Below, one piece after another: positions 23,103 to 35,280 of a DNA stretch of 64,000 nt (within the stretch, counting starts at the first letter, position 1; every line of letters begins with the position of its first letter). Under the pieces are notes generated by a model. That model saw only the letters and a program-made list of their open reading frames with translations. It did no database searches and was not told the origin of the DNA. The stretch comes from Pohlia nutans (lineage: Eukaryota; Streptophyta; Bryopsida; Bryales; Mniaceae). The translations under genes and the position numbers were made by a program. The stretch covers positions 18,900,072 through 18,964,071 of the forward strand of contig CM040097.1 in the NCBI GenBank assembly GCA_022496805.1, read 5' to 3'.

Positions 23103-23654
23103 TTAACCCCTAAACGCTCAAACTACCATTTTCTAGTCATTGCCCAAATCTAACGAGCTGCCTAGAACAAAAAAAATTGAAAAAATTAAAAAAAAATTAA
23201 ATTTAAAATACTACATCAAGTCTACTTTCCAACGCAATTTGAATTATGGCAATCTGAGTGAAACTCCACCCGAGAGAATTTTTCAAAGTGGATCACCTCA
23301 ACATTGTTTTAGTGTTATTAAATTTGCTATTTGGGGAAAGTAATGATGTTCCTTCCACCATTTCTTTTGTTTTTTTTGAAGTTTACAATAGATAGCCAAA
23401 CTTTAAGCTATCATACTCAATTTTAAAACTCTAAAATTGAAAATTATAATTTATATAAATTTTCAAAGGTTAATGCGTTTAAATTCATTAAAAAATGATA
23501 TAAAGTTATGTTTGGAAGTTTGACCGTACGGATAATTTGTAGAGATGATTCTCTACATTTTATCTATTGAACCAAACTTCATCAAACATATGGAAGGCAC
23601 ATATTTTAACACATCTATGCTTTGTCCAATACTCCTTGGGCTTTTAGGGGTTAA
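23103..23654. mobile_element. TTAA-bounded element, family gamma, inverted
   Basis: TTAACCCCTAAACGCTC at the left and cttttAGGGGTTAA at the right bound 552 bp. It reads as the reverse of the copies at 21965 and 30589 (for example cctcaacattgttttagtgt and gaccgtacggataatt). It lies only 52 bp from the previous element. Confidence 0.8.
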
Positions 23655-23901
23655 ATGAGCAATGTGAAAAGGATGTTTAATAGGAAGTGTTCTTTAAGAG
23701 TAGAAATTGTTGAGTAGTCTTTGTCCTTGGGACAAGTCCAAAAGAAAAAGAAAAAGAAAAACTGATAATGGTTTTGAAGATTGTCGCAAATGAAGAATGG
23801 GTTTTTGAACATAGTTCAACTATTTAAGCCACATGGATCAACATAACATGTAAACTACGAGGTGAATTCAACTTCTCCGACAATACGGATGGCTCTCATG
23901 G

Positions 23902-24165
23902 CACTAGTAGAAAAGGTGGCGCTCCCCAGGGAGATGCCCAAGCAAAATCACTATGCATGCGTGGAATTGGGCACTAAGGTGGATGACCCAACAACCGACA
24001 TATACTATAAACCAACAATATCTCCAATTGGTGTTCATTGAAAGCTCATAATTCTATACCAGTACTAGATTTGCGTGAAAAGCTTAAAGCGTTGGTTTAT
24101 GGACCATCCACTATACTTGCCTGGACATCTCCCTCGACAAGGCCACCTTTTCTACTACTGTAGTG
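23902..24165. mobile_element. CACTA-like MITE, 264 bp
   Basis: It starts CACTAGTAGAAAAGGTGGC and ends GCCACCTTTTCTACTACTGTAGTG-type sequence, a long inverted repeat with a CACTAGTAGAAAA start seen in plant CACTA elements. Flanking triplets (tgg and tga) match at two of three positions. Confidence 0.65.
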
Positions 24166-24197
24166 TGAATTCACCCGCCTACTTCCAAGAAAAGTGG

Positions 24198-25008
24198 TTA
24201 ACCCTTTAGTGCCCAGTTGACCACATTATGGTCACTACAACGTCCGAAATGCAAATAGCAGAGAATCTGTGAAGAATTGGAACTTCAGTTTTGAAGTTCA
24301 GATTTGCCCACATACATTACGCACCTTCCAGAAAAAGAAATTTTCAATTTGGAATTGTACAACTATCAAAATACCTATCAACAGAACGCAAAAATACTGC
24401 AAATACTTGAAAATACAGTAAATACTTACAAATACAACATATGTATTGTGTAGTATTTCTTGTGTTTGGAAGTTTGTTATCTTGTTTTATTTTTTTGGAT
24501 TGTGTTCACTTCTTCATCTTCCATTAGTGTTTGTAATCCGATCTTGACTAATGTACCCACTCCTGTCAATTTTCAACGTATAAAATTTTGTCCTAAACCG
24601 TACATGGAAAAGTCACTTTCACTTATAAATCTCACAATAATTATGTGTGAGTCTATTTTTGATATGAAAGATTGCAACGGAGAGGTGTTGACATAGGGCA
24701 TAGCTGAACTTCTTTGCTTTTATTTTTGAAAATTTACCTCAAATTCTATTTAACTTTGAAGTCACACACCCCCCAAAATCTCGTTTTTGAGCATGCATTA
24801 TACAGTTCAAATACATACTATAATCTTCCGATCCCACCATCGGATGATTCTCAAATTTTAATAAAATGTGTGCTTTCGAGTTGAGAATAGAATTGTACGG
24901 TTATTTTCTAATTTAACCCATTCTATTTTTGGTAGTCTCAACCACAGCGAAAAAATCTACTGAAATCCAGGGCTCTGAGCTACAGTACCCTGGGTGTTAA
25001 AGGGTTAA
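24198..25008. mobile_element. TTAA-bounded element, 811 bp
   Basis: TTAACCCTTTAGTGCCCAG at the left is mirrored by ctgggtgttaaaGGGTTAA at the right. The interior is non-coding. It has no second full copy in the window. Confidence 0.75.
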
Positions 25009-26539
25009 GAAACGCATGGAGAATAACCTACATTGGTCTTTGATAAATGGGCCCCAATAGTGAAGTGTAAACTCGGACTTCAATGAGTGTCGGTGACGGA
25101 AGGCAATTCAAGCACCGTACTTCTTTTGCATTTTTTCTCCATCACCTGTCTTCGAGTGTACCTTCCCAACAACACAACTTTTGGGTTTTGTTGTTGTTGT
25201 GGATGAGCATGCAAGGACAGTACGGTGTTGATTTTTGGGGACTGTGTTTTTGGTAACTACATTCTTCTATTTTATTCTTTGATTCTTGTTTGAAACCGTG
25301 TAAGTTATTCATGCTATAACCTCTCATATCAATGTTTAAAAACTTATCCTGGGTGTATGTGCCCCTGGTTTAGGATGTTTCACTACACTGAATGGCGAAT
25401 TTAAGGTTGATTGTCCTAAAACCACCAACTTAAACAATCTGGCCTATTTTTGGCAGTGCTAGATTCGAAAAAAAAAATATGACCGCATTCGAAATAGGTT
25501 TTGATGAGGATTGCAAAAATTTGCAACATCTAATTCGCATTTGTCAATTTTATACAAAATTCCAAAGTGGAAAGTAACCTGTGACCCAAATCAAAGCTCT
25601 AGGTTTCCCCATGTCCACACCATGTGGTACTAACTTTCACTCATAATGATACCCAAAACCACCAACTATTTCTTCGCAATGCTGGGCGTGCCATTGGTCT
25701 ACTTGAATAGTGAAATTGGTGGTATTGAGTCTCAATTGTGGTGGCCCCAAGAAAAGTCTACATGTCATAATTGGGGGAGGTGGTGGTTCCTACCTTAGTG
25801 TTTGGAAATAATTGATGTTTTTTACCACAATTGTTCAAAGGCGAAGAGAAATAGTGTCCTTTGACACTGCATAGGAGTTTGCCGCTTGTCATTCCCACTT
25901 TCATTGAGAGTGCCATGTTCTTTTCAAGTAATGAGAGTGACATGAGGTAGCATGCCATATTTATTATAAAATTACCATATGTCATTGGAACACTACATTC
26001 ATTTTTTTCTTACAAGCACACTATATCTCCCTAAAATTAAATAGTGTCCACATTTGAGAAATAGTGTCCCGGACACTAAATACGCCTTTTGGTGTAGCAA
26101 AAATCATGACTGTAAAGAATAGAGAAAAGACCCACTACAAGAAGACCCACTGCAAAGAAGACCCCACATGACAAATTAGACTAATTGGGGGTCTTTTAAG
26201 TGGGCAAAATTTTTGTGGTCTATGCGGCCAATTCTTTTACTAGTGTTTGTTTTTTTAATTTTTGTAGTTGAAATAAACGTTGATTGTCTCAAAATTATAA
26301 AATAAAATAACATTTGATTTCTTGAAATCTTGAAAACGAGAATGCGAGAACGATGCATAAAAACAATGTTGCATTCTTGATAGCCATGCTACATATATTT
26401 GTGCTTTCTAAGAGCGTCGTTATTATAGCCTGTTCTTCCGGCGATCACTGTCCTTGATCTCTTGCACACCCATTCTAGTAGTAGGGGGTTTGCCTTAGTG
26501 CCATGCAAGAGGTGAGACATTGTAGCACTAGGAAATGAA
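25009..26539. other. Intergenic DNA with two short terminal-repeat elements
   Basis: No gene is seen. One possible element spans about 25381-26097, with ctacactgaatggcgaattta mirrored by cgccttttggtgtag. A smaller one spans 26133-26245, with CACTACAAGAA at one end and TTCTTTTACTAGTG at the other. Both are likely CACTA-like MITEs without clear target duplications. The block at about 26460-26485 (tctcttgcacacccattc) recurs at 37621-37640. Confidence 0.45.
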
Positions 26540-27887
26540 GGTTGGTTCCTATATCAATGTGCACTAAACCCTCATACAACACCCAATTCCCTAATTTTGC
26601 ACTTGGCCAAGTGCACTCATTTCATGAGCAAACTTGGCTTTAAAAAAATTTGTTTGAATTTTTTTGTAAAAAACAGGAATTTTTGTTTTTCTACAATCTC
26701 TTCATTGTAAAGAAACAATTATTTATTTTATTTTTTATCCTTATCTTTATCTTATATCTTTATCTTTATCTTTTCTTTTTCTTTTATCTTGTTTTTTTTC
26801 CTTGTCTTCTTTCTTGTCTTCCTCTTGTCTTCCTTCTTCTTTTTCTTCTAGTCTTCCACTTGTCTTCCTTTTTTTTCTTCACCTTGCCATTTTTGGAGTT
26901 TAAACGATAATTTAAAAAATAATAAAAATCAGGGAGCAGGCTGAATCCAATACAGGCCTTGAAATGAAAAATGAATTTTTTTTAATTTTTATTATTTATT
27001 ATTTTATTTTATTTTATTTTTCCGGATTTTCCGGGCAGGGAGGGTCCGCGCGCGCGGACCCTACTCTTATTTTGACCCACTCTCCTTCCCTCCTCTCCTT
27101 TCCTTTTTCTCCCCTCTCTCTTATATAAACCCTCCCACATTCTTCCTCCCTCACACTTCCTTCCTCCTGTCTCTTCTTCCTTTATATTGAGGAGAAGGGA
27201 GAAGGAAGAGAGGGAGAAGAACAAGAGAGGAAAAGGGGTGGAAGGAGAGTGTGAGGGAAGGAGAGTGAGAGAAGGTTTATATAGGGGAGAGGGGGGAGTG
27301 AGGGAGGGAGGGTCAAAATAAAAGTAGGGTCCGCGCACGCGGACCCTCCCTGCCCGGAAAATCCGAAAAAAAAAAAAAAAAAAACCTTTTTTTTTTTTTT
27401 TTTTTTTTTTTTTCATTTTTCATTTGTCATTTTTCATTTCAGGGCCTGTATTGGATTCAGCCTGCTCCCTGATTTTTATTTTTTAAAAAATTATTGTTTA
27501 AACTTCAAAATTGGCAAGGTGAAGGAAAAAAAAGGAAGACAAGTGGAAGACTAGAAGAAAAAGAAGAAGGAAGACAAGAGGAAGACAAGAAAGAAGACAA
27601 GAATAAAATACAAGATAAAAGAAAAGATAAGATAAGATAAAGATAAAGATAAAATAAAAGATAAAGATAAGGATGAGAAATAAATTAAACAATTGTTTCT
27701 TTATAGTGTAGGGGATTGTAGAAAGGCAAAAATCTCTGTTTTTAAGAGATTTTTACAAACTATTTTTTTAATGCGCTTGGGGGCCAAGTGCATGATTATA
27801 TGGCCAAGTGCAAAATTAGCGAATTGGGTGTTATACAATTGTGTTGTCAATGTGCGCATGCTAGTTTAGAATCAATGGAGCCAACCC
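26540..27887. mobile_element. 1.35-kb fold-back hairpin element
   Basis: The two halves are near-complete inverted copies around a centre at about 27188. From the outside in: ggttgg ends; acacccaatt / aattgggtgt; tgcacttggcc blocks; an (aag)n/(ctt)n-like stretch; cagggagcaggctgaatcc and its inverse; then ggtccgcgcgcgcggacc on the left and ggtccgcgcacgcggacc on the right. The innermost part is a pyrimidine-rich arm (27075-27185) against a purine-rich arm (27190-27310), each with a TATATA block. Apart from a short centre the whole unit can fold. There is no transposase. Two low-complexity frames across it (26650-26910 plus; 27009-27416 minus) are not genes. Confidence 0.85.
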
Positions 27888-27888
27888 C

Positions 27889-28623
27889 TTAACCCCTAAA
27901 TGCCGCCGAGACCAAAAAATGGCTTATGAATGAAGTTGACTGTTCAATTCTAACTGTTGCGTGGATGATTTCCATCCAATTCTTTATGTGAAGGGCTTTG
28001 CTTGGTGATGCCACCCCTTCAAGTTAAATTCAAATCATTCAAGCTATTTTTAGATTTTACATGGGGTTCCAACTACAAAAAGAGTCGTAAAAACTGTTCA
28101 CCGTGTAGTGTATTTTGAATATTTTTAACTTGTTTTACTTAAACTAAATTTAGGCCATGAAAATGAGTTCCATTGCATTTGAGCTTAACTAGCAAAATGA
28201 AGCTTGCCAAGTCTAGTTTCTACTCCACTTTGAATTTTTGGAAAATTTTGAAAATTGAGTGTTTTATTGTAGTTACAAGTTTGGTAGGTATCACCAAGGT
28301 GTAGCAAAATTTCTAAATTTAGATACACGGATGATTTTCATTAACTAAACTTTTCTTCATTGTAATTTACACCTTAGGTAAAAAAATCAGAATTTTCTAG
28401 TACATTTTGTAATTGATATAGATTTTCTTTACAATCACTTGATAAAACCATAGTAATTTCAAATTTTCACCAAAATTTATGAAAAATGCATGATTTGTAG
28501 TAGATATGTGACTTCATCTACTAAAAATATAAATTTGAATTCTGGTATTATTTTTAGTAGCAAAATTGAGTGTGACAGATAAAACATGATTCCATGGTCA
28601 TAGGCCCAACCTTTAGTGGTTAA
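27889..28623. mobile_element. TTAA-bounded element, 735 bp
   Basis: TTAACCCCTAAATGCCG at the left abuts the fold-back element; the right end is cctttagtGGTTAA. The right TTAA (28620-28623) is also the left TTAA of the next element. Confidence 0.75.
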
Positions 28624-28977
28624 CCCTTAAACGACATTCTAGATCCTAAATGGGCAGCCCGAGGATTTGTGAAAGAGTATAGTTTATATTTTTTAGACCA
28701 GGCATGGGTGCATGACCAATCACAACAAAGAAATAAGCACACGAGGAATCAATTGGGAATTTAGACAAGAATCAAATGATCCTCCAATACCTTTGATTTA
28801 AACATTACAAACAAGCATGGAAGAATTTGTTATTGCGACTAAGCACAATAGATGCTTTACCTTGTTGTGCATTCAATGATCCATGTTTGGTGAGAAGGAG
28901 TTGAGTAGTGCTCCTGCTACAAGTAAGATTCCTTGGAAATCAAGCCAGTAGGACTTGGAAAGACGTTTAAGGGTTAA
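28620..28977. mobile_element. TTAA-bounded element, 358 bp
   Basis: TTAACCCTTAAACGACATTC at the left and aaagacgtttaaGGGTTAA at the right. It shares a single TTAA with the element on each side. Non-coding. Confidence 0.8.
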
Positions 28978-29363
28978 CCCTTAAACGTCAAAGTAAGCCC
29001 CATGGGCTTATTTATGAGAGAATAATGAAGAAAAAAGTGGATTTTCTCAACCAAATCAAGCGAGGATTGGTGCGTTGGAAAGCTACTGAAAAAACGATCT
29101 AGATTCCAAATTTGCGCCTCATTTGGGAGATTGTGGAAACATTGGCAAACAATCAAAGTTATCAAAATGAACAGGAGTTGAGGTTGGGGCAGCTGAGGTC
29201 GTTTCTTGAAAAGTGTCGCAGTGCTACAGTGTTGGCCAGTACTGGCTAGCAGAGTCGTTTTTTCATTTTTTTCGTTTTTTTCGTTTTTTTTTTTTTTTTG
29301 CCCTCCGAAAATTTAGATGCCTTTCGGGCTGCCGCCCAGGCCCTCTTGACGTTTAAGGGTTAA
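28974..29363. mobile_element. TTAA-bounded element, family epsilon
   Basis: TTAACCCTTAAACGTCAAAG at the left and cttgacgtttaaGGGTTAA at the right bound 390 bp. A second copy in the opposite orientation is at 61864-62272 (shared: agtaagccccatgggctta, caaatttgcgcctcatttgg, ggcccaggccctcttgacg-like end). It includes a poly-T tract of variable length. Confidence 0.88.
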
Positions 29364-29454
29364 ATTTGCAGTTGAAAAGCTTACTGCTTGATACAAGCTA
29401 TGGATCTTGTACAAAAATGATAGCATGGTCGCGCCGCCATGGCCTCCTTAGAGA

Positions 29455-29702
29455 TTAACCCCTAAAAGTCCAAGAAGTCCAAATTGGGCTTCGTATTTTT
29501 AAAGCAATTTTGAATAGGTTCTATATGGACTTCCTTTTGTTCAAATTTGTTCGTTTCTTGACCATCATATGCATTATTCTTCACTGATTCCAGTGATATA
29601 AAATTTAGTCTCACTTGAATTATATATTTCACAATATGATTAATTTATTTTGTCATTTTAAAACCATGAATCCTTGCTCCTTTAGGGTCCTTTAGGGATT
29701 AA
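29455..29702. mobile_element. TTAA-bounded MITE, family beta
   Basis: TTAACCCCTAAAAGTCCAAG at the left and ctttAGGGATTAA at the right bound 248 bp, in the same orientation as the copy at 12590. Confidence 0.8.
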
Positions 29703-29911
29703 AAGACACTATTTCGTATCTCACTTTGTCTACAGCCAACTTGAGTTTGGCAATCAGTCCTTGTGCTGCAATGGCCTATGTAATATGCCTAAAATTCAAA
29801 AATGCAACTTCTAGGAGGTTAGCATGTGAAGACAATTTAAGCGCAAATAAATAAATCAGATTCCTCAATTTCAAACTTCCAAGAAAATTTCTTTGAAAAA
29901 TTTGCACTCTC

Positions 29912-30475
29912 CTAACTCCTAAATGTCTAACCGTCTAGAAAGTGAACGATGTACAAAATCAAACACAATTTTCTCATTTGTCATTGACTTTTTGCAGTGT
30001 GAATTTTTCTTGCTATATATTTTATGAGAAGTTAGCTTCATGCATGTGTGATCCGATTTGAAAGGGGATGATTTGTGAAAAATTTATGCCTCATTTCACG
30101 TTGGAGTGATTCACCCAAAATTTCGAAGATTTAGTGTAAAAAATGCTTTTAAAAAAGTCAACTCATAAAATTTAGCAACCAAAAAATCTCCAAAAATCAC
30201 TACACTTAGAGTATTAAATTTCAACTAATCAAAACAAATTGTCAATATATTATTCGTAATCAAATTACAAAAGAATTTTGAATTATAAGTTTCGAATTTT
30301 ATACAAAAATATTGGTGACAACAATCATAAATCTAACCGTATGGATAGAATCTAAAATTCATAATGTACAACTTTTATTCATATATCAAGTTCAAAATAT
30401 CCCTCTTAGTTACATTTAATAAGACATCTTTGAAATTCTCCAAATTTGTAGAGGGGTGAGGATGTTTAGGGGTTA
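29912..30475. mobile_element. TTAA-bounded element, family alpha, decayed ends
   Basis: Ends are CTAActcctaaatgtc and gtttAGGGGTTAg, each one base off TTAA. The interior matches 14433-15008 and 39165-39731. Confidence 0.75.
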
Positions 30476-30588
30476 GTTTATAGATTATGAGAATTTCTCA
30501 AATTGTGTACAAATTTTATTGGAAAGCTTAGTTGTGAATATCAATATATATTTATAGATAGCCCTCCACATATGTTACTTCTTAAGTG

Positions 30589-31125
30589 TTAACTTCTAAA
30601 TGATAGAGGAGGTAGGGCAAAACCTAGGTGTGTTATAAAATGTTACTTCTGCAACTTTGATGAAGTTTGGTTCAATGAAGAAATTGAGAAGCATGGTGTT
30701 TAGTAATTATCCATACGGTCAACTTTCAAAAAAAATGTTTTAGACACTCATCTAATGTTTACCGTTTAATATTCACCAAAATTCCACTTTTTATTTTTAA
30801 GATTTGAAATTTGGTATGATTGGATAAAACTAGGCATTCTATTGTAAAAATGAAAAAGAAACTTTTTCAAAGGAGAATACATCATTATTTTCCCGAAATA
30901 GTAAATTTCATAACACAAGGACAATATCGAGGTCTTTGTCTTTGAAAAATTCTCCTCGGTGGATTTCAACTTGAATTGACATGATTCAAATTGGGTTGGA
31001 AAGTAGACTTGATTTCCTATTCAAAAATAATCTTTATTTTTTAGAAAAATAAAAATTTCATTTTGAGCAACCCGTAAAAAAAGGGCAGAGTTCATAAAAT
31101 GATCATTTGGTCACTTAGAGGTTAA
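30589..31125. mobile_element. TTAA-bounded element, family gamma, uninterrupted
   Basis: TTAActtctaaatgatag at the left and cacttagagGTTAA at the right bound 537 bp. It gives the uninterrupted reference for the nested copy at 21965-23050; the insertion site here reads ggatttcaacttg (30961-30973). Confidence 0.75.
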
Positions 31126-31660
31126 AGTTCTCCCTCGAGTTCTCCAAGTGTCACAAAAACTCCAATTTGCTTTCCAAAAAGGTTATTTTGCATTAAGTGT
31201 AAACATAATCAATATTTTCATCTTTTAGTTTTGATATCTTTGACTTATCTATTGTAGTTCGATAATAGGTTCAATGGATGCTTGCCAAATAATCTAACAT
31301 TTTTAAAAAGATTCCATTTTTATAAATGGCAAGTTTTTCCTGATTTTTGTACCATATATTAAATGTTTTTTGGAAAGATTGATTTCAAACTTTTTACATC
31401 TATTTTTAGATTTTTTATAATCATGATATTGGATTTTAATTTGTAAAGGTTGTTTTTAGGACTTTTATCTTTCATTTTGTATAATTCAATTTTAACTTTT
31501 TTTCATAAGAATATATATATATATAGATTTTCTAATCCATGATTTATTAGTGTTATTTACAAGTATTATTCATAAGTGTTGTTTTTCAAATATATCAATG
31601 TGTTATATTTGTTAAACTATTAGTATCCTATATTGTTATTGATTTTTCTACTATCAACCG

Positions 31661-32246
31661 TTAACCCCTAACTGCCTAGGCGTCCATTTTTTGGACGATG
31701 TACAATTTTCTTCAACTTTTTCTCATTTGTCATGCACTTTTTGTAGTGTAGAATTTTTACTATAGGTTTAATGAGAAGTTTGCTTCATGCATGTGTTATT
31801 CGATTAGAAAGGGGATGATTTTTGAAAATTTTATGCCTCATTTCATGTTGCACTGATTCACCAAAATTTTCTAAAATCTTAGTTCAAAAGTGTTCAAAAG
31901 TGCTTTTGAAAAAGTCAACTCATAGAATTAAGCAACTAAGAAATCCCCAAAAATCACAACACTTAGAGTATTACATTTCAACCCATCATGACAAATTTCA
32001 TTTACAAATTGTCAATATCTTGTTTGTAATCGAATTACAAAATAATTTTGAACTTTAAGTTTCAAAATTTATACAAAATATTGGTGATAGCAATTATAAA
32101 TCTAACCGCACGGATAGAATATAAAATTTATAATGTACAATTTTTGTTCATACATCACATTCAAAATATCCCTCTTAGTTGCATTTTATAATGCATCTTT
32201 GCAAAACTACCCAATCTGGAGAGGGTTGTGGGCATTTAGGGGTTAA
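31661..32246. mobile_element. TTAA-bounded element, family alpha
   Basis: TTAACCCCTAActgcc at the left and gcatttAGGGGTTAA at the right bound 586 bp, with the same interior blocks as the copies at 14433 and 39165. A short (at)n run lies just outside, at about 31508-31523. Confidence 0.82.
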
Positions 32247-35200
32247 CATTAATAAAGGGCCAATTCTAGAATTCATTTTCATTTACAATTCCATTTGTCT
32301 CCTTAAATAATTACATCAGAGAGATAAAAATACCGGAGCTAGAGTAGTATGGTCTCATAATACTACGTCACATGCTTGATCACATACCATTATATGAGAT
32401 CTTTAGGATTTGTGTTTTTCTCTCCAGGATTTAGATTATAGTAAAAGTTTATTTATTTGTAATAAATTTTTCTTAGCCATAATATTGCATTTCCAATGAT
32501 GCACTTTTTGTATATTACCTAAAGCACATGCATTCAAGGGGTATTAAATGTCATTTTTGACCCCTAGGTGTACATATGATGAATACCTTGAGGTTTCAGT
32601 AAAATAACCCTCAAATTTTGAATGTAAATGTTAGTGTACAAAAATATATATAAGTTACATCCCTTGGGATCGCATTGAATTAGCAAAACAACACTGCAAA
32701 ATGTGATTTGACTCAAAAAGATGCATCTCGAACAAAGACGCATTCTTCACAAGCAACTAGGCTACGAGAGTCTTTGTTCAATTTATAATACAAATATAAA
32801 GCTATTGGAAACTTTTATCTTATTTCATAGTATAGCTGCAGTTTGAATATAGCTAACAATATTTCATAAATAAAACAAGTGGCTAATCGCGTAGTCTTTG
32901 CCTTAGAATTTATCCCAAATTTACCTTTTCAACTTCTTTTTTATTGTCCAGCCGTGTAACTCATGAAATCAAAGCGTTTTAGTAGTCTCTCCCCTTGTCG
33001 GGCAGAGACAAAAAATAAATAAAATAGAATTTGGGGTGAATAAGTTAGTCTTGCAGCAGGTATAATAATTGTATTGTTTTGTGTTACCGTAATTGTGGAA
33101 ATATATGCTCACCATATCTTTGTTGTAGACTTTAATTCTCGGGTAGTAGAAATAACTTGGGCAATGCTACCCACTTTCAAATAAAAAGAATGTTATGGTA
33201 TTAGAGTTAACTGAAAAGAGTGTCTCAAAGTAAAAGTTCACCTAATATTCACCTTCATCCCTAAGTGACCGATCGACCATTTTTTTGGTCGCAGCCCAAA
33301 GAGCAGAGACTGCCCATGGTCAGGAAACAACATTTTTTGAATTTTGATTTTTTGTCGAAATTGGGGGGTAGAGATCATGTTCTAGTGTTATTTAATGCAT
33401 TTAATTTGCAATATTGAGGTTCACTAAGGAAATTTTCAAAGAGAAACACCTCAACATTGTCTTAGTGTTATAACACATCTACGTTTTGCCCTTACCCCCT
33501 CTGTCATTTAGGGGTTAAAAGGATGTTATGGTATTACAATCAACATACCAAACATGCAAGTTTAACTTTAAATTAAGAATATCCCAAAAGTTAGATGAGT
33601 GTACAAGATTTGGAAGGAACTAGCCATGGCCCCTTTTTTTCAAGCCATTCAATTTTGTCAATCACTCTTAAAAGTTGGTTTTAGGAATCTCAACTAATCA
33701 AAACATGACACATATCCATATTCCCAAGAAGTTATCATTTTTCCCCCTAAGAGTAGTAAATCATATTGGTCAAAGTGTCAAATTCAGTCGGTCAATCTGT
33801 AACCAAGGTGGAATGATCTATAACTCCCTACCCTCCCCACTCTAATTATGTAAGTGCCTTCAACGATCGCCACCCAATGAACCTAAAACGGATCCCTTTG
33901 TGATCCAATCCACAACTTTTACAAGTGAACTTCTTGGATACAATTCATGATACTTTTTATGATAGAAAAAACACTACCTATATGTCACAAATGAAATATG
34001 ACTACTTCTTTTCACTTCCAAGCCCATGTAAATTACATTTTAATTTATATTTTAATCAATTAAAAAAAAATCTTATAAGCCCAAAATAGAACCAATTTGA
34101 TTTTCAAAAGATTCCAAGCACAACAACTTAAACGAGCGTTTTAAGGACATTCTACCATAGAGGTCAATTCTCCCCATTCATTGATCACAACTTTCTCTAC
34201 AATGGACCACAATTTGGAGAGAAATTTTAGCTTAATGAACAAAGATCCTACATTTTCTTGAACCAACTGGTTTTTTGGAGCATTATCTTAGCCATACCTT
34301 CATAAAACAAAGAATATACTCTAATTCCTCCCTCAAGTGATCATCATTTTTTTTTGTAAGATTTTATGCAATTTTGAATTGCAACTGGATAATCTGTAAC
34401 TAAATGTATGTTATCCTTAGACCATTGAATGGGGAGTTTGTCAAGGAAAATAGCTAAAATCCAATATTTCACGAAAGCAACCGGTTTTAGACAAAAATCC
34501 ATCGAATTATTACCCATGTATCACCTAAATAACACCCGAGTATCACAAATTTTATCTGGATTTTATATGCGTTTCAACCAATAATTTGACAATTCCATTC
34601 ACCTGATTTTACACTAACTGCCGAATCTCCCCGTACATTGTCCCAGACATTGGAGTGGACTGCATTGACTGGCAAGCAAGCCAAGGACCTCGTGTTGAAC
34701 CCATTGAAACTCTACAGCCTTGTTTCAAATTCTACAGTACGTTACTCTGTACGTATAATTGTTTGCTGTACCAGGAAGTGACCAGGTCTACAACAACAGT
34801 CATTAGATCCACTTGCTGCGGGCCCATTATCAAAACATTCTCAAAATAGACAATGCCAGGGATTTTTCCTGCAATTTTCGATTTTTTGATTTTTTGATTT
34901 TCTCAAATGGGTGGCACCGCTGAAACAAACATTGTCACACTTTCATCAGATGAAATGAAATCATCATAATTGAATGAGAATTTACTCAAATGGATGAAAA
35001 CAAACAAACATGGATGAAAATGCCAACATGGATTAATAGTTTGACGGTGAAGGAATGAGTTTTGATCCAAATTTAGATCTTCCTCAATGCTTTCTAGCTA
35101 CATTTTTCCAGCTAAAAAAAGGGCTGAATAATGCAAAAGATATTGGATGAATGTGGATGAAAATACTATGGTTCATCTATACTACTCTTCAAACACAAAT

Positions 35201-35280
35201 AGCTTCATGCCTTCATCACGTTGCCTTGGAAAATGGGAACAAGAATAACTCATTAATTGATTATAGATATTTTAAAATTT
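32247..35280. other. AT-rich intergenic DNA with old repeats
   Basis: No gene is seen. A second copy of the gcagagactac dispersed repeat lies at about 32884-33016, inverted relative to the first. A deleted family gamma TTAA element lies at 33256-33518 (ends atccctaagtgacc and catttAGGGGTTAA). The remainder is unique-looking AT-rich sequence with poly(dA/dT) tracts. Confidence 0.5.
33256..33518. mobile_element. TTAA-bounded element, family gamma, internally deleted
   Basis: The left end is tTCAtccctaagtgaccg; the right end is catttAGGGGTTAA. The inner blocks cacctcaacattgtcttagt and ataacacatctacgttttgc match the 23103 copy; the middle is missing. Confidence 0.6.

Noticed and set aside
26650..27692. 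Three low-complexity frames rich in Phe, Leu, Lys or Ser in the fold-back element
   Set aside because: They come from pyrimidine/purine tracts in the hairpin arms and have no domain signal.
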